Source of the DNA: an uncultured Pseudomonadota bacterium | Lineage (GTDB): Bacteria > Pseudomonadota > Gammaproteobacteria > Burkholderiales > Burkholderiaceae | Length of the DNA stretch: 43,522 bases | Direction of reading: 5' to 3' | Assembly: GCA_946480245.1 (NCBI GenBank) | Contig: CAMLIZ010000020.1 | Span: 1-43,522, forward strand | Shown: piece after piece, positions 29,042 to 35,533 of the stretch | How the letters are laid out: every line of letters begins with the position of its first letter | How positions within the stretch are numbered: the stretch's first letter is position 1 | The notes under the pieces: generated by a model | What the model saw: only the letters and a program-made list of their open reading frames with translations | The model's database searches: none | Told to the model about the DNA's origin: nothing | Program-made: the position numbers and the translations under genes

Positions 29042-29090
29042 CGCCGCCGCTGCGCGGCACCGCAGGCACCGGGCTTGCCGGCCGACAGAT

Positions 29091-29111
29091 GGCGCTCCTT
29101 GCCGGAGCGCC
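29091..29111 (+). terminator. Strong hairpin between sensor kinase and Q/S-rich gene
   Basis: GGCGCTCC and GGAGCGCC form a perfect 8-bp stem with a 5-nt loop (TTGCC), followed by CTTCCCCC rather than a U-tract. It may end the kinase transcript or sit in the leader of the small gene, 28 bp before its start. Confidence 0.4.
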
Positions 29112-29138
29112 CTTCCCCCAGCAGCACAGGAGATGCAG

Positions 29139-29369
29139 ATGACACAGCGCAAGCAACCGCAGCAGCAGCCCCAGCAGTCGCAGCAGCAGCCGCAGCAGCA
29201 ACAAGGCCAGGGCGGCACGGGCTCGCAAAGCGGCAAGGGCTCCGCCTCCAGCGGCAGCAGCAGCGATCGGCAAGGCGGCCGCTCCTCGACCGAGCAGAAC
29301 AAGGTGGGCCGCGAAACGCGTCAGGACGACCGCAACAGCTACTCCGGCGGCCGCACCGGCAATACTTGA
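29139..29369 (+). CDS. Small Gln/Ser/Gly-rich disordered protein
   Basis: A 76-aa hydrophilic protein. Residues 4-25 are Gln/Pro runs ([17 protein letters not shown]) and residues 26-76 are rich in Ser, Gly, Arg and Asn with no hydrophobic core, so it is almost surely disordered. ATG 29139 has AGGAG at good spacing; an ATG six bases earlier lies too close to that site. Comparable short glycine/serine-rich proteins are stress induced in other bacteria, but no family can be named. It is convergent with the lipocalin gene across a 7-bp hairpin. Confidence 0.65.
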   Translation: MTQRKQPQQQPQQSQQQPQQQQGQGGTGSQSGKGSASSGSSSDRQGGRSSTEQNKVGRETRQDDRNSYSGGRTGNT

Positions 29370-29390
29370 GCCGACACGACCCTCGCGCAG

Positions 29391-29409
29391 CGGGGCCTTA
29401 CGGGCCCCG
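29391..29409. terminator. GC-rich hairpin between convergent small gene and lipocalin gene
   Basis: CGGGGCC and GGCCCCG form a 7-bp stem with a 5-nt loop; TTGCT follows on the plus strand. It fits a weak bidirectional terminator. Confidence 0.5.
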
Positions 29410-29417
29410 TTGCTCGT

Positions 29418-30278
29418 TCAGGTGTGCGGCGTGCTGATCAGCCGCGACGTGTCGAAGCCGTGGCGCAGCGCCAGCGCCTTCAGCGCTTCCACGTCGTGCG
29501 GCTCCATCGTTGGCGTGCGCGACAGGATCCACAGCCGGTCGCGCTCGGGCGTGCCCACCAGCGCGCAGCGGTAGTCGTCGTCGACGAACAGCACCGAGTA
29601 GTCGGCCCACGCGCCTGGCCACCAACGCAGGAAAGCCGGCGCAAAGCTCACCTCCGCCTGCCCCGGCTGACTCGCGTCCGGAACACGCAGCTCGCCTTCG
29701 GCCTCCTTCGTCTTGCCTCGCGCGTCGATGCAGCGGTTGCGCACGAGCACACGGCCGTCGGCTTGCAGCGTGTACTCGGCCGTCACGTCGCGCGCGCAAT
29801 CGCGCTCGTGGCGCTCAGGCAGGCGCGCCACCTCGTACCAATGCCCGGCATAGCGGGCCAAGTCGAGCTGCGGCGCCGTAGGCAGCGCAACGACCGGGCG
29901 TGCAGTGACCGGCAGCCCCAGATGGGCCAGTGACAAGGCCACGCGCCGATTGAGCATTGGCGTGACCAGCGGCAGCAGCAACGGCGCCCAGCGCTCCAGC
30001 CGGTCTATGGTGGACGCACGCCGAAGACGCGAACGGCGCTGCTCCCAGGCCTCGTCGTCCCCGGCGTGCGCATGGCGCGGGCGACGCCGCACGAACCAGT
30101 AGCCGAGCCCAGCCGCCAGCAGCCCGCCGGCGGCCATCACCAGCTTGCTGCTGAGCGCATCCGCGGCGCCCTGCCGCAGCAAGTGGGCGCTCTCGCGCAT
30201 GCGCACGTCGTGCAGCCGCACGCGCGCTTCGCAATCCTGGATCTCGCTCTCGAGCTTGTTCAAGGTGGCGAAAACCAT
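29418..30278 (-). CDS. Lipocalin fused to an N-terminal membrane anchor
   Basis: A 286-aa protein with an unusual build. Residues 1-42 are a charged amphipathic helix, 44-63 a transmembrane helix followed by RRRPRH, and 97-109 a second short hydrophobic stretch. Residues 136-286 are a Blc-type lipocalin: DLARYAGHWYEVARLPERHE (20 residues, with the GxWYE motif), EYTLQADGRVLVRNRC, ADYSVLFVDDDYRCALV and LWILSRTP. Ordinary bacterial lipocalins are outer-membrane lipoproteins; this one has no lipobox. ATG 30278 directly abuts the TGA of the holin-like gene and has GGGAGG upstream, so it is third in the DUF883 operon. The N-terminal part resembles the size and topology of YqjK-type proteins. Likely role: binding lipid at the inner membrane (inference). 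Confidence 0.85.
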   Translation of the reverse strand: MVFATLNKLESEIQDCEARVRLHDVRMRESAHLLRQGAADALSSKLVMAAGGLLAAGLGYWFVRRRPRHAHAGDDEAWEQRRSRLRRASTIDRLERWAPLLLPLVTPMLNRRVALSLAHLGLPVTARPVVALPTAPQLDLARYAGHWYEVARLPERHERDCARDVTAEYTLQADGRVLVRNRCIDARGKTKEAEGELRVPDASQPGQAEVSFAPAFLRWWPGAWADYSVLFVDDDYRCALVGTPERDRLWILSRTPTMEPHDVEALKALALRHGFDTSRLISTPHT

Positions 30279-30716
30279 TCAGCCTCCCGAGTCGGCCGGC
30301 TCGCCCGCCACACGTCGCAGGCTGCTGGGCAGGCCCACACGCTCGACCATGCGCAGCATCGCGAACACCAGCCAGGCGGCCAGCGCGAGGTTGACGATCA
30401 CCACGATCGCCAACCCCCAGCCCCAGTGCAGCCCGGCACCGACCAGCGCGGCGACGATGCCACCCACCAGGGCCAGCCAGGCAGTGACCGCGAGAACGGC
30501 CACCACCACGGCGTACACCACCATGTGCAGCAGCGTCACGCCGGCCAGCCGCACCTCCAGCATGGCCAGACGCGCGCGCTCGATCAGCGCGCCGCGGGTG
30601 TCGTCCCAAAGCGTGCGCGCCGCATCCAGCAGACCGAGCGGCGCATGCTGCGCCTCGGCCGAAGGATGCGGCGCGTCGCCGCCCGGCGCCTGTGCGCCGC
30701 TTGCCTGCGCTTCCAC
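30279..30716 (-). CDS. Phage-holin-like (YqjE-type) membrane protein
   Basis: A 145-aa protein with two hydrophobic hairpin helices at about 63-90 and 97-120 (HMVVYAVVVAVLAVTAWLAL; LAIVVIVNLALAAWLVFAM) preceded by an amphipathic helix with LIERARLAMLEVRLAG. This is the holin-superfamily pattern (Holin-X / YqjE). Despite the name it lies in a chromosomal stress operon with DUF883, as yqjD-yqjE does in E. coli. GTG 30716 is taken as start: it lies 11 bp after the DUF883 stop, while upstream codons would run into that gene. Inner membrane. Function unknown. Confidence 0.82.
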   Translation of the reverse strand: MEAQASGAQAPGGDAPHPSAEAQHAPLGLLDAARTLWDDTRGALIERARLAMLEVRLAGVTLLHMVVYAVVVAVLAVTAWLALVGGIVAALVGAGLHWGWGLAIVVIVNLALAAWLVFAMLRMVERVGLPSSLRRVAGEPADSGG

Positions 30717-30727
30717 CGTGCCGCCGA

Positions 30728-31078
30728 TCAGTCGGAGCGGCCCATGCGGCCGATCACCATGCCGGCCAGCGCCGCGATGGCCACCGCGGTGAACGGATGC
30801 TCCCGCACGTACGAGCGCGCGGTCGTCATCCACTGCTCTTCGAGTTGGCCGAGCTGGTCGGCCTTGGCACGCAGCGTGTCGCCGGCGGTGCTGGCACTGC
30901 TGCTCCAGCGCTCGATGGCCGGGCCGGCGGCCGCAGCCACGCGGTCCACGGTTTCATGGGCCGTCTTGGCCACGCGATCGACCACCTTCTGAGGGTTGCC
31001 GCTGGCGCCGTTGGTGCCGGTACCGGTGCTCGTGCCGACGGCGCCGTTGGCGCTGGTCGTGCTGCTCGGGGTGTCCAT
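30728..31078 (-). CDS. DUF883 (ElaB/YqjD-type) membrane-anchored protein
   Basis: A 116-aa protein. A disordered Ser/Thr/Gly-rich start is followed by a helical region (KVVDRVAKTAHETVDRVAAA) and the family C-terminus: REHPFTAVAIAALAGMVIGRM, i.e. REHPFTAV then a glycine-zipper transmembrane helix. E. coli relatives YqjD and ElaB sit in the inner membrane with their N-terminal part in the cytoplasm, bind ribosomes and rise in stationary phase. ATG 31078 has AGGAGG 7 bp upstream. First gene of the three-gene operon. Confidence 0.92.
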   Translation of the reverse strand: MDTPSSTTSANGAVGTSTGTGTNGASGNPQKVVDRVAKTAHETVDRVAAAAGPAIERWSSSASTAGDTLRAKADQLGQLEEQWMTTARSYVREHPFTAVAIAALAGMVIGRMGRSD

Positions 31079-31358
31079 GGAAGCCTCCTGTGTAGAAAGT
31101 ACAAAACTGCGCCGTCCGAATTGCCGAACGGCACGGCCGCAGACAAACCCGACGGCCTGGGGCAACCAGCCCGACGGAGTCGGCCAAGACCCGCTGCCAC
31201 GCCACCGCACCGAGGTGCGCAGCTGCGGATCGGCTCTGCAGCTGCAGGGCAACCCGCATGCCGCCCGCACGGCGCCAGCCCGGCGTGCGCCTAGGCACGA
31301 GTCTTGCGCTTTCGAGGGGTCGGGCTCGACCCGAGCCTTGTCACCGGAGCTTGATTAC
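31079..31358. other. 280-bp divergent intergenic region between DUF883 operon and kinase operon
   Basis: It holds an A/T-richer patch at about 31090-31110 next to the DUF883 ribosome site, and a sigma-54-like element at 31294-31307 facing the kinase side. I see no other gene in it. Confidence 0.5.
31294..31307 (+). promoter_or_regulatory. Candidate sigma-54 promoter upstream of the kinase operon
   Basis: AGGCACGAGTCTTGCG contains GG at 31294-31295 and GC at 31306-31307 with exactly 10 bases between, matching GGCAC-N5-TTGC of the -24/-12 consensus at nearly every conserved place. Transcription would begin near 31319, 40 bp before the first ATG with a ribosome site. The operon's own regulator is of the sigma-54-activator family. 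Confidence 0.5.
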
Positions 31359-31526
31359 ATGGTCCACACGACTGCTTCCGAAGCCGCCGCCCGCCGCCAT
31401 GAGCTGGACGTGGAACGCCGGCGCGCGCATCCGGGTGAACCCCGCCGCGTCGTCGTCAGCGACCGCCCGCCTGCGCGCGACGACCGCCGCGGACTGCACG
31501 GCCGAGCCGGTGGCCGGCCGCGCTGA
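31359..31526 (+). CDS. Possible 55-aa leader ORF before the hybrid kinase
   Basis: ATG 31359 has GGAG 9 bp upstream, the best ribosome site in this region, and opens 55 codons of Arg/His/Glu-rich sequence (VHTTASEAAARRHELDVERR) ending at TGA 31524-31526. It overlaps, in another frame, the longer start proposals for the kinase; it ends 22 bp before an in-frame GTG of the kinase. It could be a coupled leader peptide, the true N-terminus of the kinase separated by a frameshift, or a chance ORF. Its third-position GC (about 78 percent) is lower than that of the kinase frame (about 94 percent). Confidence 0.3.
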   Translation: MVHTTASEAAARRHELDVERRRAHPGEPRRVVVSDRPPARDDRRGLHGRAGGRPR

Positions 31527-34035
31527 GCGGCGCGGCTCGGTCGAACCGGTGATCGGCCTCCCGCTCCAGGGCGCCGGCAAGGCGCCGCTGCGCTTCGACG
31601 CCGCGCCGGGCTCCGACGCGGGGCAAGCCATCCACGCCCGTCTCGAGCTGATCGACGGTGCCGACGGCGGCCTGCCGTTGCAGGCCGTGCTCGCGCACGC
31701 GCTCCCGGTGCTGCTGTTCGCCTGCAGCGCCGACGGCAGCACCTGCCACGTCAATCGCCGCTGGCTGGCCTACACCGGCCTGCGCGATGTGCGCGAGCTC
31801 GCCGAGCACTGGGCCGACCTGATGCCGGCAGCCGACCACGTGCGCCTGCTCGACGAATGGCAGCGTGGCCAACGCTCCAACCTGGACCGGCTCGAGTGCC
31901 AGCTGCGCCTGCTGCATGCGAGTGGCGAATTCCGCTGGCACCAGTGGCGCGCCGAGGCGCTGCGCGATGCGCAGGGCCGGCTGCAGTGGTGGTGCGGCCT
32001 GCTGACCGAGATCGACCACGAGAAGCGCGTCGAAGACGCACTCGACCGGCGCGAGCGCGAGTTCGGCACCCTGGTGGACAACGCGCCCGATGCCATCACC
32101 CGGCTCGACCGCCAGCTGCGCCATGTGTATGCCAACCAGGCGGTGCGCCAGGCATTCGGCATCGCGCCGGCCGACCTGGTGGGCCGCACCGCCGCAGAGG
32201 CCGGCTTGCCTGCCGCGGTGGCCGACGCATGGCGCGGCGCGGCGCTGCGCGCGTTCACCTTGCGCGAAGAGCAGCAGAGCGAGTTCAGCTCGCCTTCGCC
32301 GGGCGGCGAGGAGCGGCACTACGACTGTCGCCTGATCCCCGAGACCGACGCGGCCGGCCGGGTGGAAAGCGTGCTGTGCATCGCCTACGACATCACGCAC
32401 CGCCGGCGCGCCCTGCTCGCCCTGCAGGACAGCGAGCAGCGCTTCCGCCAGTTCGCGCAGAGCAGCGACGACGTGTTCTGGTTCGCCGACCTCGCACGCG
32501 GCGAACTGCTCTACGTGAGCCCGGCCTTCGAGCGCCTGTGGGGCATCGCCGCGCCGGTGCTGCAGGCCGACCCCACCGCCTGGGTCGCCGCGGTGCAGCC
32601 CGAGGACCGCGCAGCCCTGCCCTCGCCCTTCTATGCCAGCAGCGCCAGCGCACACGAGCACGAACCGGTGCGCGAATACCGGCTGCAGCGCGCCGACGGC
32701 GGCACCTTGTGGATCCGCGACCGCCGCTTCCACCTGCAGGAGGCCGACGGCCGCGTGCTGCGCATCGGCGGCATCGCCGAGGACATCACCGAGCGCAAGC
32801 TGCGCGACCTGGAATCCGAGGATCTGCTGACGCGCGAGCGGGCTGCGCGCAGCGAAGCCGAGGCCCTGGCTTCCGCGAAGGACGAGTTCCTGGCGGTGGT
32901 GTCGCACGAGCTGCGCTCGCCGTTGAACGCGATCCGCGGCTGGGCTCATGTGCTGCGCAAGAGCCTCAACCTGCCGGAAAGCCAGCTGCGGCCGCTGGAC
33001 GCGATCGACCGCAACGTGTCCGCACAGGCACGCATGGTGGACGACCTGCTCGACACGCAGCGTCTGCTGCGCGGCAAGGTCAAGCTCGAGCCGCGCACCA
33101 CGCCCTTGCAGGCGCTGATCGAGCAGGCGGTGGACACGCTGCGCCCGCAGGCCAACGACAAGCGCCTGCAACTGACCACCTCGCATGCGCCGGATGTGCC
33201 GGTGCTGCAGGCCGACCCGGAGCGGCTGCGCCAGGCCCTCGTCAACCTGCTGTCGAACGCGGTCAAGTTCACGCCGGCCGAAGGCCGCATCAGTGTGCGC
33301 AGCGAGCGGCGCGGGCCGCAGCGGGTGGCCATCGAGGTGGTCGACAGCGGCGTGGGCCTGGAGCCGGCGCAGCTGCAGCGCGTGTTCGAGCCGTTCCGTC
33401 AGGGCGGCGGCACTTCGAGCACCCGGCGCCAGGGCGGCCTTGGACTCGGGCTTGCGCTGGCGCGCCAGCTGGTCGAGCTGCACGGCGGTCGCCTGCAGGC
33501 GCACAGCGAGGGGCCGGACCGGGGCGCGACGTTCACCATCGAGCTGCCCGCACCGCTGCCCGAGCAAACCGCGCACGCAGGCGACACCCTGCCCGCGTCG
33601 CCGGCACCGGCGCTTGCGGGCCGCCGCGTCGTGGTGCTCGAGGACGACCCGGAAGGCCGACAGATCCTGCAGCTGCTGCTGCGCGACCAGTCCGTGGAGG
33701 CCATGTTCTTTCCTGATGCGGCGCAGGGCTTCGAGTACCTGCGCACCGTGAGCCCGCAGCAGCGGCCCGAAGTGCTGATCTCCGACGTCGCGATGCCGGG
33801 CGAGGACGGCTACAGCTTCATCGCGCGGGTGCGCGCGCTGCACCGCGAGCGCGGCGAGCCGCGCATGCCTGCAGTGGCCGTCACCGCATTCGCGAGCCCC
33901 AGCGACCGCACACGCGCCATCGCCGCCGGCTTCGACGCCCATCTGGGCAAGCCGATGGATCCTGAGCAGTTGCGCAGCACGCTGCAGCAACTGCTCGGCG
34001 CCGCGCGCCATCACCCTGAAGAAAATCGACTATGA
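31399..34035 (+). CDS. Soluble hybrid histidine kinase with three PAS domains and a receiver
   Basis: An 878-aa protein if ATG 31399 is used; no ribosome site precedes it, and GTG 31510 or GTG 31549 are alternatives. Numbers here assume 31399. There is no transmembrane helix. PAS domains begin near 93 (HALPVLLFACSADGSTCHVN), 225 (NAPDAITRLDRQLRHVYANQ) and 352 (SSDDVFWFADLARGELLYVS). HisKA has AVVSHELRSPLNAI with H503; HATPase boxes are LVNLLSNAVKF, VVDSGVGL and GGLGLGLAL. The receiver at about 745-870 is intact: VLEDD, D796 in ISDVAMPGEDG, Lys in LGKPMD. Being followed by an NtrC-type regulator, it most likely feeds phosphate to it. The signal is unknown; it is probably cytoplasmic redox or ligand sensing through PAS. 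Confidence 0.88.
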   Translation: MSWTWNAGARIRVNPAASSSATARLRATTAADCTAEPVAGRAERRGSVEPVIGLPLQGAGKAPLRFDAAPGSDAGQAIHARLELIDGADGGLPLQAVLAHALPVLLFACSADGSTCHVNRRWLAYTGLRDVRELAEHWADLMPAADHVRLLDEWQRGQRSNLDRLECQLRLLHASGEFRWHQWRAEALRDAQGRLQWWCGLLTEIDHEKRVEDALDRREREFGTLVDNAPDAITRLDRQLRHVYANQAVRQAFGIAPADLVGRTAAEAGLPAAVADAWRGAALRAFTLREEQQSEFSSPSPGGEERHYDCRLIPETDAAGRVESVLCIAYDITHRRRALLALQDSEQRFRQFAQSSDDVFWFADLARGELLYVSPAFERLWGIAAPVLQADPTAWVAAVQPEDRAALPSPFYASSASAHEHEPVREYRLQRADGGTLWIRDRRFHLQEADGRVLRIGGIAEDITERKLRDLESEDLLTRERAARSEAEALASAKDEFLAVVSHELRSPLNAIRGWAHVLRKSLNLPESQLRPLDAIDRNVSAQARMVDDLLDTQRLLRGKVKLEPRTTPLQALIEQAVDTLRPQANDKRLQLTTSHAPDVPVLQADPERLRQALVNLLSNAVKFTPAEGRISVRSERRGPQRVAIEVVDSGVGLEPAQLQRVFEPFRQGGGTSSTRRQGGLGLGLALARQLVELHGGRLQAHSEGPDRGATFTIELPAPLPEQTAHAGDTLPASPAPALAGRRVVVLEDDPEGRQILQLLLRDQSVEAMFFPDAAQGFEYLRTVSPQQRPEVLISDVAMPGEDGYSFIARVRALHRERGEPRMPAVAVTAFASPSDRTRAIAAGFDAHLGKPMDPEQLRSTLQQLLGAARHHPEENRL

Positions 34036-34064
34036 CACTCCGTTTCAATGCCTTGCGAAGCCCC

Positions 34065-34078
34065 GGTTCCATAATTGC
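34065..34078 (+). promoter_or_regulatory. Candidate sigma-54 promoter upstream of the NtrC-family regulator
   Basis: GG at 34065-34066 and GC at 34077-34078 are separated by 10 bases within CGGTTCCATAATTGCT. The -12 half (TTGCT) fits well; the -24 half keeps GG and the final C. It lies in the 111-bp gap after the kinase, in an unusually AT-rich spot, and would start near 34090. Confidence 0.35.
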
Positions 34079-34146
34079 TCTTTGCCCCGCCGGCGGCGGC
34101 GCGCCGCGCGCCTTCGCTTAACAAGCACGCCACGAAGAGGGAAAAC

Positions 34147-35511
34147 ATGGGACACGCTCTCATCGTCGAAGACGATGCCGACTCGGCCGAAATGATGGCC
34201 GCCCTGATCGCCAGCGAAGGCTTCACCGCAGCCACCGCGCACAGCCTGCGCGACGCACGCCGTCACCTCGCGATGCGCGAGCCCGACATCGTGCTGCTCG
34301 ACCTGATGCTTCCCGACGGCAGCGGAATGGATCTGTTCAAGGAGCCCGAGACGCTGGCCAACACCGAGGTGGTACTGATCACCGGCCACGCCAGCCTGGA
34401 AACCTCGATCCAGGCCTTGCGCATGGGCGCAGCCGACTACCTGATCAAGCCGATCAACATCAAGCAGCTGCAGGGCATCCTGGGCCGCGTGATGAAGCCC
34501 TCGGCCCTGAAGGCCGAGATCGCCGACATGAAGTCGGAGTTCGACAAGACCGGGCGCTTCGGCCACATGTGGGGCCGCTCCGCAGCGATGCAGCGCGTGT
34601 ACGAGCAGATCTCCCGCGTGGCAGGCACGGCCGTCACGGTGCTGATCACCGGTGAGAGCGGCACCGGCAAGGAGGTGGCCGCGCGCACCATCCACGACCT
34701 GTCGCGGCGCCGCAAGCAGCCGTTCCTCGCAGTCAACTGCGGCGCGATCTCGCCGCACCTGATCGAGAGCGAGATCTTCGGCCACGAGAAGGGCAGCTTC
34801 ACCGGCGCCGACCGCCAGCACCTGGGCTTCTTCGAGCGGGCGCACGGCGGCACCTTGTTCCTCGACGAAATCACCGAGATGCCGCTGGAGCTGCAGGTCA
34901 AGCTGCTGCGCGTGCTGGAGACCGGCACCTTCATGCGCGTGGGCTCCACCACCGCGCAGGAAACCGACGTGCGCGTGATCGCGGCCACCAATCGGGTGCC
35001 CGAACAGGCGGTCACTTCCGGCAAGCTGCGCGAAGACCTGCTGTATCGGCTCAATGTCTTCCCGATCCACCTGCCGCCGCTGCAGGACCGGCTGGACGAC
35101 ATCCCGCTGCTGGCCGACCATTTCCTGCAGGACATCTGCCGCCGAGAGGGCCAGAACAAGCGCTTCGCACAGCGCGCGCTCGACAAGCTGCGCCAGTACC
35201 GCTGGCCCGGCAACGTGCGTGAGCTGCGCAACGTGGTGCAGCGTCTGTACCTGATGACCGAAGGCCACGAGATCGACGACGAGTGGATCGAATTCGACTC
35301 GCCGCGCCCGGCTGTCGGTGATGGGGCCACGATCACCGTGCGGGTGGGCACCCCGCTGGCCGAGGTGGAGCGCACTCTGATCCTGGCCACGCTGCAGCGC
35401 TTCGGCAACCACAAGGAAAAGACCGCCGCCGCCCTCGGCGTGAGCCTGAAGACGCTCTACAACCGGCTGAAGGAATACGCCCAGGAGGCGTCAGCCGGCG
35501 ACGAGAAGTAG
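34147..35511 (+). CDS. NtrC-family sigma-54-dependent response regulator
   Basis: A 454-aa regulator in three parts. Receiver 1-120: VEDDADS, phospho-acceptor D52 in [12 protein letters not shown], Lys in YLIKPIN. AAA+ domain about 145-375: Walker A GESGTGKE, the sigma-54 contact loop GSFTGA (Ser in place of the first Ala of GAFTGA, a known variant), Walker [10 protein letters not shown] and [10 protein letters not shown]. Fis-type HTH at 415-450: [20 protein letters not shown]. It should activate sigma-54 promoters when phosphorylated. ATG 34147 follows GAAGAGGG and gives the normal receiver start. It is downstream of the hybrid kinase, and two candidate sigma-54 elements flank the pair, which suggests autoregulation. 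Confidence 0.95.
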   Translation: MGHALIVEDDADSAEMMAALIASEGFTAATAHSLRDARRHLAMREPDIVLLDLMLPDGSGMDLFKEPETLANTEVVLITGHASLETSIQALRMGAADYLIKPINIKQLQGILGRVMKPSALKAEIADMKSEFDKTGRFGHMWGRSAAMQRVYEQISRVAGTAVTVLITGESGTGKEVAARTIHDLSRRRKQPFLAVNCGAISPHLIESEIFGHEKGSFTGADRQHLGFFERAHGGTLFLDEITEMPLELQVKLLRVLETGTFMRVGSTTAQETDVRVIAATNRVPEQAVTSGKLREDLLYRLNVFPIHLPPLQDRLDDIPLLADHFLQDICRREGQNKRFAQRALDKLRQYRWPGNVRELRNVVQRLYLMTEGHEIDDEWIEFDSPRPAVGDGATITVRVGTPLAEVERTLILATLQRFGNHKEKTAAALGVSLKTLYNRLKEYAQEASAGDEK

Positions 35512-35517
35512 CAGCGG

Positions 35518-35529
35518 GGCGTGCACGCC
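35518..35529. terminator. 12-bp palindrome between convergent regulator and asmA-like genes
   Basis: GGCGTGCACGCC is a perfect palindrome in the 22-bp gap between the two stops. As RNA it could only form a tight hairpin, and no U-tract is present. Confidence 0.25.
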
Positions 35530-35533
35530 ACCC

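Noticed and set aside
30279..30716. Holin-like gene as a sign of a prophage
   Set aside because: No endolysin, integrase, capsid or other phage gene is near; the gene belongs to a chromosomal DUF883 operon.
31456..34014. Minus-strand ORF of 852 codons opposite the soluble kinase
   Set aside because: Shadow of the kinase; composition-biased and without motifs.
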